NCBI GenBank assembly: GCA_002282385.1
Contig: NCJG01000003.1
Location: 62,001 to 126,000, forward strand
DNA length: 64,000 nt
From: Sphingomonadales bacterium 39-57-19
GTDB taxonomy: Bacteria > Pseudomonadota > Alphaproteobacteria > Sphingomonadales > Sphingomonadaceae
Reading direction: 5' to 3'
Both the position numbers and the translations under genes were made by a program. Under the pieces are notes generated by a model. That model saw nothing but the letters and a program-made list of their open reading frames with translations, did no database searches and was not told the DNA's origin. How positions within the stretch are numbered: the first letter of the stretch is position 1; each line of letters opens with the position of its first letter. Below are positions 26,175-34,857 of this stretch, piece after piece.

Positions 26175-26611
26175 AACGCGTCCTTATCAGCGACGAGCCG
26201 ATCAGCGCGGAGTTTGCGCTGTCGGGGCTGAGTGATTTGGGGGGCGGTGCTGTATGCAGTTTTACCGGCATATCGCGCGACGATGGCGGCGTGACCGCGA
26301 TTGAGCTTGAGCATTATCCCGGCATGACGGAATCAAGCTTGATGCGGTTAATCGATGAAGCCTTTGCCCGCTGGGCATTGCTTGGCGCGGCGATTGTGCA
26401 CCGGATTGGGCGCGTTGCGGTGGGCGAACCCGTGGTCGTTGTCGGCGCAGCGTCGCGGCACAGGGCAGACGCGCTTGAGGCCACGGCGTTTCTCATTGAC
26501 CGCCTGAAAACCGACGCGCCATTTTGGAAGAAAGAGCATTATGCAGACGGCACGTCCGTCTGGGTTGATGCCAAAACCAGCGACGACGACCGTTCTTCAC
26601 GCTGGGCCTAA
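26171..26611 (+). CDS. moaE: Molybdopterin synthase catalytic subunit
   Basis: 146 residues. MoaE signatures: G-A-x-C-x-F-T-G-I-S-R near residue 25, E-L-E-H-Y-P-G-M, H-R-I-G near residue 77, A-S-x-H-R at about residue 96 and the catalytic F-W-K-K-E. With MoaD it converts cyclic pyranopterin to molybdopterin. Last gene of the pgsA-moaD-moaE cluster and convergent with oxyR. Confidence 0.95.
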   Translation: MKRVLISDEPISAEFALSGLSDLGGGAVCSFTGISRDDGGVTAIELEHYPGMTESSLMRLIDEAFARWALLGAAIVHRIGRVAVGEPVVVVGAASRHRADALEATAFLIDRLKTDAPFWKKEHYADGTSVWVDAKTSDDDRSSRWA

Positions 26612-26634
26612 CGGTTCCGGGCGCTGCTCAGCTT

Positions 26635-27540
26635 TTAGGTTATGTGCAGTTCCCGCAGGGACTCCGCAAGCAACTCGAACTCCTCACGGCGCGGGCTATT
26701 GGTTCGCCAAATCAGCGCAATTTCGCGCGTCGCGTGGTCGGCATTCAATGGCCGCGCCTGAACGTCGGTTCCATTCAATAGACCAGCCGCGACGGCCATC
26801 TCGGGAATGATGGTTAGGCCCAATCCATTGTCGACCATCTGCACAAGCGTGTGCAGCGATGTTCCCAGCATCATGGCCGTTGCGCGCAGCTCCGGTCTGT
26901 TACAGGCGGCGAGCGCGTGGTCCTTCAAGCAATGGCCATCGACCAATAACAAAAGCCTGTTTTCATCAATCAGCTCGGGCTCAATGCTTTCGGGTGGATC
27001 GCGCGGGTCATCCAATGGAAAGGCAACATATAATGCGTCGTTAAACAGATGCGCTTTTTCGACATCGCCCGCCGGGAAAGGAAGCGCCAGCAGGACACAG
27101 TCAACCTGACCATGATGCAATGCCTCGACCGCAGCCGCGCTGGCTTCCTCACGCAGGTACAGCTTCAAATCGGGATATTTCTTGCGCAGTGCCGGTAACA
27201 ATTTGGGCAACAGGAATGGCGCAATTGTGGGGATGACGCTCATGCGCAAATCATCCGCAAGTGGCTTGCCTGCGGACCGGGCCATTTCGGCGAGCTCTTC
27301 CGCCTCACGTAAAATGCGGTGCGCCTTGGTCACCATCTTGTTGCCCAGCGGCGTAAAGCGGACGACGCGGCGCGTGCGCTCCACAAGCATCAGGCCAAGC
27401 AGCGACTCCAGCTCGCGTATCCCAGCGGACAGCGTGGATTGCGTCACAAAGCACGACTCCGCGGCTTTACCGAAATGGCCATGCTCCTGAAGCGCGACCA
27501 GATATTGCAGCTGTTTCAGAGTTGGAAGATAGGTGCTCAT
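26635..27540 (-). CDS. oxyR: Hydrogen-peroxide-sensing LysR regulator OxyR
   Basis: About 301 residues from ATG 27540; a start 30 bases upstream lacks support. N-terminal LysR helix-turn-helix (Q-L-Q-Y-L-V-A-L ... T-Q-S-T-L-S-A-G-I-R-E-L-E). The sensor domain has D-G-H-C-L-K-D-H-A-L-A-A-C, with C204 and C213 equivalent to the redox pair C199/C208 of E. coli OxyR. It should activate peroxide defence genes; none is adjacent. Divergent from cysE with a 154-base spacer. Confidence 0.9.
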   Translation of the reverse strand: MSTYLPTLKQLQYLVALQEHGHFGKAAESCFVTQSTLSAGIRELESLLGLMLVERTRRVVRFTPLGNKMVTKAHRILREAEELAEMARSAGKPLADDLRMSVIPTIAPFLLPKLLPALRKKYPDLKLYLREEASAAAVEALHHGQVDCVLLALPFPAGDVEKAHLFNDALYVAFPLDDPRDPPESIEPELIDENRLLLLVDGHCLKDHALAACNRPELRATAMMLGTSLHTLVQMVDNGLGLTIIPEMAVAAGLLNGTDVQARPLNADHATREIALIWRTNSPRREEFELLAESLRELHIT

Positions 27541-27694
27541 AAATCGATCCCGTTTATTATTATGGGCCATATAATCGTTTTTACCGATGATTCTAGCAAT
27601 ATTTAGCGAAAAGGTTCATAGATTGCTGGAAATGCCCGTTTGAAAGTCTTAGCTTAGATGCTCAATAGTCCCGCAAGGGACGGCAGGGTCATCT

Positions 27695-28417
27695 ATGTTC
27701 ATTTCAAATCTCATCGAATATCTCGACTCGATCAAAGAACGCGATCCTGCGCCGCGCTCGCGCTGGGAAATCTTGCTGTACCCCGGCGTATGGGCTGTGG
27801 GTTATCACCGGGTCGCCCATTGGCTGTTCCTTGGCCAGATGTTCTTTCTTGCGCGGTTGGTGAACCATTTCGCCCGGTTCCTAACGGGTATAGACATTCA
27901 CCCCGGCGCCAAGATTGGGAGTAATTTCTTCCTCGACCATGGTTTCAGCGTGATTGGTGAAACGGCCGAGATCGGCGACAATGTCACCATGTACCAGAAC
28001 GTCACCTTGGGTGGCACCAATCCGACCAACGGGATGGCGGGCAAACGGCACCCGACGATTTTGGATAATGTTATCATTGGATCAGGTGCGCAGATCCTTG
28101 GCCCAATCACCGTGGGCGAACGCGCGCGCATTGGCGCTGCGGCCGTGGTAACCGACGACGTGCCAGCTGGCGCGACGATGATTGGGCAAAAGGCGCGCTC
28201 TACTTTGGTTCAGGCCGAAACCTACGCGCGCGACTTCATGCCTTATGGCACGCCATGCCGCGAGATGTTCGACCCGGCGACACAAAGCCTGGAGATCCTG
28301 CAGTGTGAAATCGAAACCCTGCGCAAACGTATCGCCGACATGATGGCCGAACGTGATGGAACGCCCGCCGCGACACCGGTTAAGCCCCGTGCGAGCAAGG
28401 GAAGCAAGACCAGTTGA
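27695..28417 (+). CDS. cysE: Serine O-acetyltransferase
   Basis: 240 residues. An alpha-helical N-terminus is followed by left-handed beta-helix hexapeptides (I-H-P-G-A-K-I-G ... V-T-L-G-G-T) with the catalytic His in D-H-G. It acetylates serine to O-acetylserine, the precursor of cysteine. The C-terminal 30 residues form a Lys/Pro/Ala-rich tail. The stop codon overlaps the TTG start of the next gene. Confidence 0.93.
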   Translation: MFISNLIEYLDSIKERDPAPRSRWEILLYPGVWAVGYHRVAHWLFLGQMFFLARLVNHFARFLTGIDIHPGAKIGSNFFLDHGFSVIGETAEIGDNVTMYQNVTLGGTNPTNGMAGKRHPTILDNVIIGSGAQILGPITVGERARIGAAAVVTDDVPAGATMIGQKARSTLVQAETYARDFMPYGTPCREMFDPATQSLEILQCEIETLRKRIADMMAERDGTPAATPVKPRASKGSKTS

Positions 28418-28758
28418 GCGCAATCATTACGCCTTTTCCGATAACCAATCGGCTCAACCAGATTGGTTTCGAAAAAGGCGAGCTAACCCAGATACTCAAT
28501 CTGTACGGGCGGATGGTCGCAGCGGGTAATTGGCGCGATTATGCCATCGATCTGGGCCGCGATGCCGCCGTGTTCAGTGCGTTCCGGCGCGCCACCGAGC
28601 GGCCCGAATATCGGATTGAAAAGCGACCAGCATTGCGCAACCGCCAAGGCATGTGGGCATTGGTCGGTGAAGGTGGTGCAATTTTGAAACGTGGGCATGA
28701 CCTTGGCCCCGTCCTTGCGCCTGTCGAACGAAAGCTCATGAAACTCGTCGACGCATAA
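28414..28758 (+). CDS. DUF2794 family protein
   Basis: 114 residues matching the DUF2794 pattern common in alphaproteobacteria: [28 protein letters not shown] and A-V-F-x-A-F-R-R ... Y-R-I-E-K-R-P. The function is unknown. TTG 28414 overlaps the cysE stop (TTGA), so translation is coupled to cysE. No alternative start codon occurs before the conserved domain. Confidence 0.88.
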   Translation: MSAIITPFPITNRLNQIGFEKGELTQILNLYGRMVAAGNWRDYAIDLGRDAAVFSAFRRATERPEYRIEKRPALRNRQGMWALVGEGGAILKRGHDLGPVLAPVERKLMKLVDA

Positions 28759-28783
28759 AAAAAGCCCGGCCAAAGACCGGGCT
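28757..28783 (-). terminator. Terminator of the hydroxyacyl-CoA SDR gene (possibly bidirectional)
   Basis: AGCCCGG pairs with CCGGGCT around a 7-base loop. On the minus strand it is followed by seven T residues; on the plus strand by the weaker CTTTC after the DUF2794 gene. Confidence 0.88.
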
Positions 28784-28806
28784 CTTTCGAAATATTTGGA
28801 AGGCAA

Positions 28807-29709
28807 TCAGCCGAGTGCTTGAAGCGCCTTCATCACGGCGATGGATTGCTCGCCGCCTGACTGTGGCACGGTTTCGCCGGTGCGGTCGATAATCTTGTCC
28901 CACGCCGCAGCAAAGCCTTCGACATTGCGGTCTTCCTGACGAAGGGCAACGCCTGGGGTCATTGTGACATAGGCTGCGTGATAGCCGCCACCGCCTGCGC
29001 CGATGATCATGTTCGTTGGGGCGTCTTCGCTGACCAGATACAATGCGGCTGGTACAACATTTTCCGGCGTGAACTGTTCGAACAGGCCTTCTGGGAAAAT
29101 ATCTTCGGTCATGCGCGTGCCTGCAACAGGTGCGAGCGAATTGACGCGGACGTTATATTTGGCGCCTTCAAGGTGAAGCGTCTTCGTAAATCCAGCCAAT
29201 CCGAGCTTTGCCGCGCCATAATTGGCTTGGCCGAAATTGCCGTATAGACCGGTTGACGATGTGGTCATCAAGATGCGGCCATAGGCCTGATCGCGCATCG
29301 TATCCCAAACGGCCTTGGTGCAGTTTGCCGATCCCATGACATGGACCTGAAGCACCAGATTGAAGTCGGGCATGTCCATTTTGGCAAAACTCTTGTCGCG
29401 CAGGATGCCGGCATTGTTGATCAACACATGCACGCCGCCCCATGCTTCTTTCGCTTTGGCGACCATTTCGACCATTTGCTCATATTCAGTGACGCTGCCG
29501 CCATTAGCCATGGCTTCGCCGCCTGCTGACTTGATCTGCTCGACAACCTGAGCCGCTGCGTCGGATGTGCCCGTGCCATCGCGCGCGCCGCCCAAGTCAT
29601 TGACCACCACTTTTGCTCCGCGCTTGGCGAGTTCAAGTGCATAGGCCTTACCCAATCCACCGCCTGCACCGGTCACAATAGCGACTTTGTCTTTAAAACT
29701 GATGGTCAT
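28807..29709 (-). CDS. SDR family (3R)-hydroxyacyl-CoA dehydrogenase-like protein
   Basis: 300 residues. T-G-A-G-G-G-L-G cofactor loop, V-N-D-L-G-G-x-R-D-G-T-G motif of the peroxisomal multifunctional-enzyme-2 type dehydrogenases, N-N-A-G, catalytic Ser in T-T-S-S-T-G and Y-x3-K in Y-G-A-A-K. The C-terminal extension beyond the core fold (about residues 225-300) is also typical of that group. Likely acts in beta-oxidation-type turnover of acyl-CoA or steroid side chains. GGAG precedes the start. Single gene. Confidence 0.88.
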   Translation of the reverse strand: MTISFKDKVAIVTGAGGGLGKAYALELAKRGAKVVVNDLGGARDGTGTSDAAAQVVEQIKSAGGEAMANGGSVTEYEQMVEMVAKAKEAWGGVHVLINNAGILRDKSFAKMDMPDFNLVLQVHVMGSANCTKAVWDTMRDQAYGRILMTTSSTGLYGNFGQANYGAAKLGLAGFTKTLHLEGAKYNVRVNSLAPVAGTRMTEDIFPEGLFEQFTPENVVPAALYLVSEDAPTNMIIGAGGGGYHAAYVTMTPGVALRQEDRNVEGFAAAWDKIIDRTGETVPQSGGEQSIAVMKALQALG

Positions 29710-29829
29710 ATTATATCTCCATAATCAGGGGCGAACCCAGCCGCCGAAACACGCTGTGCCTTGGCATGAGCAGCAACTTGACGCAAGCGTAAAGCAAGCT
29801 GGGGTGAATGTCATAAAAGAGAAATAATG

Positions 29830-29847
29830 CTGTCATGCCCAAGACAT
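29830..29847 (+). promoter_or_regulatory. Pho-box-like site upstream of the OprP-type porin
   Basis: A perfect CTGTCAT half-site at 29830-29836 is followed 11 bases on by AAGACAT (4 of 7). The repeat spacing of 7+4 is that of PhoB sites. It lies 44 bases before the porin start. Confidence 0.55.
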
Positions 29848-29890
29848 AAAATTGCTGTCTAGGCGTCACCATTGAAACAAGGATAACATT

Positions 29891-31405
29891 ATGACCGCCG
29901 CAAAAAAATGGTTCGCAACGACAGCATTGGTAACGGCGGCATGTGTCGCATTCCCCGCTTATGCGCAGGACAGCACATCTGAAGTCGACTCGCTGCGTGC
30001 GGAAGTTGCGGCGCTTAAGACACAATTGGCCGCGATTTCGGCAAAGGTTGATGCGGTCGAGAAAAAGCCTGTAGCAGAAGTAAAATGGAAGGGCGGACCA
30101 GAGACCAGCGGTCAAGGTGGTTGGACCTTTAAGCCACGTGGACGCATCCATTATGACGCAGGCTATGTGAGCGTACCCGGCGATTATGCGGTCAACCGCA
30201 ACCTGGGTTTCAACAGCCGCGTTCGGCGCGTTCGCCTTGGCGCTGAAGGCAATATGCCCGGCGGCTTCGGTTATAAGGTCGAAGCGGACTTTGCGGGCGG
30301 CAATGTTGCCTTTGGTGATACGTTGCTGAGCTACAATCCAAGCAACACGCCGTTCAGCGTTCGGATTGGCAATTTTGAATCGCTGAACGGGATGGAGCAA
30401 ATCACCAGTTCCAATAGCGCCAGCTTTACCGAGCGCGCTGCATTCAATGACGCGTTTTTAAACAGCCGTCGCCTTGGTGGCGCGGTTGCATGGCGTGATT
30501 CCGATAATGTGCTCCGGGCCGAAGTCGGCTTGTTTGCCGGCCACAGCATCGACAACTCGTTCGACAATGACGGCTGGATTGGCGCGGGACGGCTGACCTA
30601 TGCGCCAAAGGCGTTCGGCGGACAGCTCCATTTTGGTGCAACCATTCAGCAGCGCGAATTCGCATCCAACAACAATGGAACGGCGTCGGTTTCGACAAAT
30701 GCGCCATCGACCAACCAACTTGCCCGTTATCGCGCGCGCCCGAACACACAGCTTACCGACGTACGATTTGTCGACACCGGAAGCTTCGCCGCCAAGAGCG
30801 ACCGGATTCTAGGTGTCGAATTGGCGGCTATCTTCCCCGGATTTTATTTTGCCGGCGAAGGCCAATGGACCAAGGTAAATGCCTATCGCGCGGGTGACAT
30901 TGCGACGGGATTGAACAGTTTTACTGGCGGCAACAGTGCCGTTACACCAAATGGCGACCCGAGCTTTTTTGGCATGTATGCCGAAGCTGGCTATTTCCTA
31001 ACCGGCGAAACCCGGGGTTATAAGGACGGCGCATGGGCGCGTACCAAGGTACTGAATCCCATTGATAAAAAGGGCCTTGGTGCATTCCAAATTGCGGCAC
31101 GCTATGATTATCTGGATCTCGACAGCAACGCCTTGAAAAACGGCGTTACAAACAACTTTGCGACGGGCAGCAATAGCCTGGCTGCGGTCAATGCGCGGCT
31201 TGGACGGGGTGGCACACAGACCAGCTATTTGCTCGCTCTGAACTGGTACCCAATCGATTATATTCGCTTCATGTTGAACTATGGCCGCGTTAATGTCGAA
31301 GGTGGTCCGTTGGCCGCGACAGTTGACCCGCTTTCAACACAGGCGGTTGATAAGCGCGACTATTCGGTCGATTTGCTTGCCGCGCGTATGCAGTTGGAGT
31401 TCTAA
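29891..31405 (+). CDS. Phosphate-selective OprP/OprO-type porin
   Basis: 504 residues: signal peptide with cleavage after A-Y-A (about residue 25), a short coiled coil at about residues 30-60 (V-D-S-L-R-A-E-V-A-A-L-K heptads), then an outer-membrane beta-barrel rich in alternating strands and ending in a terminal Phe (M-Q-L-E-F). The R-G-R-I-H-Y-D-A-G start of the barrel is typical of the OprP/OprO family. Facing the pst-pho operon and preceded by a Pho-box-like site, it is probably the phosphate or polyphosphate uptake porin induced in starvation. Its stop codon overlaps the stop of phoB on the other strand. Confidence 0.92.
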   Translation: MTAAKKWFATTALVTAACVAFPAYAQDSTSEVDSLRAEVAALKTQLAAISAKVDAVEKKPVAEVKWKGGPETSGQGGWTFKPRGRIHYDAGYVSVPGDYAVNRNLGFNSRVRRVRLGAEGNMPGGFGYKVEADFAGGNVAFGDTLLSYNPSNTPFSVRIGNFESLNGMEQITSSNSASFTERAAFNDAFLNSRRLGGAVAWRDSDNVLRAEVGLFAGHSIDNSFDNDGWIGAGRLTYAPKAFGGQLHFGATIQQREFASNNNGTASVSTNAPSTNQLARYRARPNTQLTDVRFVDTGSFAAKSDRILGVELAAIFPGFYFAGEGQWTKVNAYRAGDIATGLNSFTGGNSAVTPNGDPSFFGMYAEAGYFLTGETRGYKDGAWARTKVLNPIDKKGLGAFQIAARYDYLDLDSNALKNGVTNNFATGSNSLAAVNARLGRGGTQTSYLLALNWYPIDYIRFMLNYGRVNVEGGPLAATVDPLSTQAVDKRDYSVDLLAARMQLEF

Positions 31406-32097
31406 ACAGCGTCCTGATCGAGCGAATAGCCTGCGGACCGCACCGTCCGGATAATATCGCTGTCAAAGCCCTCATTCAGGGCTTTGCGCAAGCGGCGGAT
31501 GTGTACGTCAACGGTACGTATTTCGATATCGCTGTCATGGCCCCAGACACTGTCCAAAAGGCGCTCACGCGAGAATACGTGACCTGGATATTCGAGGAAA
31601 TGCTTGAGCAACCGGTATTCGGTCGGCCCAAGCGGAACCTGCTTTCCGCCGCGCTTTACTTTGTGCGCGACCGTATCCATTTCGACGTCACCAAAGCGCA
31701 ATGCTTCGCCAGCAAGCGCGGGACGGACCCGGCGCAGCACGGCCTTTGCACGGGCGACCAATTCGCGTGGTGAAAAGGGTTTCGTGACATAGTCATCAGC
31801 GCCGATTTCAAGTCCGCGAATACGGTCATCTTCTTCACCGCGTGCGGTCAGCATGATGATTGGCACATTGGCTGTGTTGTCCGCTTTGCGTAATTGCCGG
31901 CACACTTCGATGCCCGACAGATTCTCCAACATCCAATCCAGCAAAACCAGATCTGGCGTCCGTTCTTTGGCCATCAGCAGCGCTTCTTCACCGTCCCCGG
32001 TATGCTGAACGTCGAACTCCTCGCGTTCGAAATGCCAGCGCACCAGCTCGGCCAGAGCACTATCGTCTTCAACCAACAGCAATTGCGCCTTGGGCAT
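31402..32097 (-). CDS. phoB: Phosphate regulon response regulator PhoB
   Basis: 231 residues. Receiver domain with phosphorylatable D54 in V-L-L-D-W-M-L, switch T in M-L-T-A-R-G and K in V-T-K-P-F-S. OmpR-type winged helix follows (G-P-T-E-Y-R-L-L ... V-D-V-H-I-R-R-L-R-K-A-L). ATG 32097 with GGAGAG upstream is preferred over an in-frame start 36 bases earlier, which lies in phoU. It activates phosphate-starvation genes and is the last gene of a seven-gene set beginning with phoR. Confidence 0.95.
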   Translation of the reverse strand: MPKAQLLLVEDDSALAELVRWHFEREEFDVQHTGDGEEALLMAKERTPDLVLLDWMLENLSGIEVCRQLRKADNTANVPIIMLTARGEEDDRIRGLEIGADDYVTKPFSPRELVARAKAVLRRVRPALAGEALRFGDVEMDTVAHKVKRGGKQVPLGPTEYRLLKHFLEYPGHVFSRERLLDSVWGHDSDIEIRTVDVHIRRLRKALNEGFDSDIIRTVRSAGYSLDQDAV

Positions 32098-32110
32098 ATG
32101 TCTCTCCGCG

Positions 32111-32782
32111 TTAAGCGTCGGGCAGGTTTTCACCCGTTTCGGTAAAATAAATCATCTGGGCAACGGTGGTGGTATGGTCCCCAATCCGTTCCAGATTCTT
32201 GGCCGTAAACAGCAGATGGGCGACTTCCGTCGCATTTTTGGGGTTTTTCGCAACATATGCGACAAAGTCGACGAACAGATCTTTGTTAAGCTGGTCGACA
32301 TCGTCGTCACGAATGGTCACTGCACGTGCCAGATCAACGTCCCGTTTGGCATAAGCATCCATGGCGGTGCGGATCATTTCGACAACGATTTCGCCCATGC
32401 GGCCCAGCTGTTCTTTTGCGGAGGCGTGGATTTTGCCTTCCATCTTCGGAACACGCTTGGCGATGTTTTTCGCGTAATCACCGATGCGTTCAATAACCGC
32501 AGACATTTTGAGTGCGGCGATCAGCTCGCGCAAATCGTCGGCCATCGGTGCGCGTAAGGCAATGGTGCGCACAACCAAGCGTTCGACGTCGGTTTCCAGA
32601 TTGTCGATCACTTTGTCTTCGGCACGAACGGAGGCGGCCAGTTCGACGTCATGCTCCGATAACGCTCTCATGGCTGCAACGACCGCAGTCTCGGCGCGCG
32701 CACCCATCTCGGCGATGAGGCCACGGATTTCGTCCATGTCATCGTCAAACGCGCTAATGGTGTGCCTTGTGCCTGTGCTCAT
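32111..32782 (-). CDS. phoU: Phosphate transport regulator PhoU
   Basis: 223 residues made of two PhoU three-helix bundles. The metal-binding E/D-x3-D motifs are seen as V-E-R-L-V-V-R-T-I-A and the H-L-L-F-T-A-K-N-L-E-R-I-G-D-H-T-T in the C-terminal repeat. It transmits the phosphate transport state from PstSCAB to PhoR. It sits 11 bases after pstB and 13 bases before phoB. Confidence 0.95.
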   Translation of the reverse strand: MSTGTRHTISAFDDDMDEIRGLIAEMGARAETAVVAAMRALSEHDVELAASVRAEDKVIDNLETDVERLVVRTIALRAPMADDLRELIAALKMSAVIERIGDYAKNIAKRVPKMEGKIHASAKEQLGRMGEIVVEMIRTAMDAYAKRDVDLARAVTIRDDDVDQLNKDLFVDFVAYVAKNPKNATEVAHLLFTAKNLERIGDHTTTVAQMIYFTETGENLPDA

Positions 32783-32793
32783 GCTATTAAATC

Positions 32794-33588
32794 CTAACCG
32801 TAGCGGCCTGTAATATAATCCTTGGTGCGGTCTTCACGCGGATTGGTGAATATTTCGGATGTCTCACCAAATTCGATGAGATTGCCCAAATGGAAAAATG
32901 CGGTGCGTTGTGACACACGCGCCGCCTGCTGCATATTATGCGTCACGATGATGATAGCATATTTTCCACGCAAGTCGTGGATTAACTCCTCAATCCGTGC
33001 AGTCGCGATGGGATCTAGCGCCGAACAAGGTTCGTCCATCAAAATGACTTCGGGATCAACGGCGATGGCGCGGGCAATGCACAAACGCTGCTGTTGACCG
33101 CCGGAGAGCGCAGTACCGCTTTCGTTCAGCCGATCCTTGACCTCAGTCCATAAACCGGCCCGGGTAAGCGAACCTTCCACGATTTGGTCCAGTTCTGCCT
33201 TGCCGCTCGCCAGTCCGTGGATCCGGGGGCCATAAGCGACATTGTCATAAATGGATTTGGGAAACGGATTGGGTTTCTGGAAAACCATACCAACGCGGGC
33301 GCGCAATTGTACGACGTCCATCGACGATGCATAGATATCCTGCCCATCGAGCAAAATCTCGCCTTCGACGCGTGCACCAATGACGGTGTCGTTCATGCGG
33401 TTAAGCGACCGCAGGAAAGTCGACTTTCCGCAGCCCGACGGCCCGATGAACGCGGTGACATTGTCACGATCAACGTCGATTGACACGTCGTGGATCGCTT
33501 GCTTGTCGCCGTAAAACACGTTCACATGGCGTGTAGAGATTTTCGGATTTCCGGGGTTCGCGCCCACATTATCGTCCTTTTTGTTCAT
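32794..33588 (-). CDS. pstB: Phosphate ABC transporter ATP-binding protein PstB
   Basis: 264 residues with Walker [10 protein letters not shown], signature L-S-G-G-Q-Q-Q-R, Walker B V-I-L-M-D-E-P and switch His in V-T-H-N-M-Q-Q-A. The F-G-E-T-S-E-I-F and D-Y-I-T-G-R-Y-G C-terminus are characteristic of PstB. It energises phosphate import by PstCA. It starts 3 bases after pstA. Confidence 0.97.
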   Translation of the reverse strand: MNKKDDNVGANPGNPKISTRHVNVFYGDKQAIHDVSIDVDRDNVTAFIGPSGCGKSTFLRSLNRMNDTVIGARVEGEILLDGQDIYASSMDVVQLRARVGMVFQKPNPFPKSIYDNVAYGPRIHGLASGKAELDQIVEGSLTRAGLWTEVKDRLNESGTALSGGQQQRLCIARAIAVDPEVILMDEPCSALDPIATARIEELIHDLRGKYAIIIVTHNMQQAARVSQRTAFFHLGNLIEFGETSEIFTNPREDRTKDYITGRYG

Positions 33589-33591
33589 AAA

Positions 33592-34857
33592 TCACCACCG
33601 CGTTTCAAAACGGTTGCGAAGATAAATGGCCAACGCGTTCATTCCCAACAGGAATATCAGCAACACAATGATTGCCGCACTGGTTTTTTCGACAAAGCCC
33701 TGATTGACTTCGTCCGACCACAGATAAATCTGCACAGGCAATGCCGTGGCGGCGTCGGTAAAGCCTTCTGGCGCAGCCGGAATGAAGGCGCGCATGCCGA
33801 TCATCAGCAGTGGCGCCGTTTCCCCAAGGGCACGTGCCATTCCGATGATGGTGCCCGTTAGGATACCGGGCAGGGCAAGCGGCAAAACATGGTGGAAAAC
33901 GACTTGAACAGGTGACGCGCCGATGCCTAACGCCGCTTCGCGGATAGACGGCGGGACGGATTTGACAGCATTGCGGCCGGCAATGACAATCACGGGCATT
34001 GTCATCAGCGCGAGTGTTAATCCGCCCACCAATGCGGATGATCGCGGCATGCCAAAGATCGTGAGAAACACGGCGAGCCCCAAAAGACCAAAGATGATCG
34101 ACGGAACAGCGGCGAGGTTGTTGATGGACACTTCTATCATGTCCGTCAGCCTGTTCTTCGGCGCATATTCCTCAAGATATAACGCCGCGAGGACGCCAAC
34201 GGGAAAGGCGAGCAACAGGGTAATCGCCATCGTCATCAGCGATCCCTTGAACGCAGCCCAAATGCCAACCGCAGATGGGTCTGTCGCATCTGCACCTGTT
34301 AGGAACGTCCAGTTAAAGCCAGTGCGCAAAGCATCCTTTTCAGAAAGCGCAGCAACCGTCTTTTCAGCCGCTGGCTCGCCTTGGCGCTTGAATGCAACGT
34401 CCAATCGGGAGTCTGCTGGCAACCAAAGCGTTTGTATGGATGTTACAAGTTCCGGATTGTCTATCAACATTTGCCGCACATTTGCTGCCGCGGCGGACGT
34501 CAGTAGGCTGTCGCCCAAGCCAGCATATTGTTGCCCCACAGCCAATTCGACGAGGCCGGGAATGTCCATCGAATTCAACGCCGCATCGGCATTTGGACCA
34601 GTGACAGACGCTGCAGTCGCGCCGGAGGTCAGTGCCGGAAAATCAAACTCAACGGCGAGTTCTGTACGCTGGAAGCCACGCAGGCCTTGGCCAAGCATGG
34701 TGAACAAAAGAAACGCAAGGAAAAGCGTTGATAGCGCGACCGCAAAAAAGCCCATCGCTTTAAAGCGTCGCTCAGCCGCATAACGGCTGGCAATGCGCTT
34801 TTGCATGATGTGCCCGTTCCAGTCGGTCGGGCTTGGGTCGATGACGGCCTTATTCAT
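33592..34857 (-). CDS. pstA: Phosphate ABC transporter permease PstA
   Basis: 421 residues. An N-terminal membrane helix is followed by a long periplasmic domain of about 170 residues, then the six-helix permease core with the EAA-type loop E-A-A-L-G-I-G-A-S. E. coli PstA is about 296 residues and lacks the periplasmic insert; the long form is usual in alphaproteobacteria. ATG 34857 has a GAGAAG ribosome-binding site and overlaps the pstC stop by 8 bases. Confidence 0.93.
   Translation of the reverse strand: MNKAVIDPSPTDWNGHIMQKRIASRYAAERRFKAMGFFAVALSTLFLAFLLFTMLGQGLRGFQRTELAVEFDFPALTSGATAASVTGPNADAALNSMDIPGLVELAVGQQYAGLGDSLLTSAAAANVRQMLIDNPELVTSIQTLWLPADSRLDVAFKRQGEPAAEKTVAALSEKDALRTGFNWTFLTGADATDPSAVGIWAAFKGSLMTMAITLLLAFPVGVLAALYLEEYAPKNRLTDMIEVSINNLAAVPSIIFGLLGLAVFLTIFGMPRSSALVGGLTLALMTMPVIVIAGRNAVKSVPPSIREAALGIGASPVQVVFHHVLPLALPGILTGTIIGMARALGETAPLLMIGMRAFIPAAPEGFTDAATALPVQIYLWSDEVNQGFVEKTSAAIIVLLIFLLGMNALAIYLRNRFETRW

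Noticed and set aside
29711..30400. Minus-strand frame of 229 codons overlapping the porin
   Set aside because: The porin has a signal peptide, beta-barrel pattern and terminal Phe; the opposite frame has no recognisable domain.
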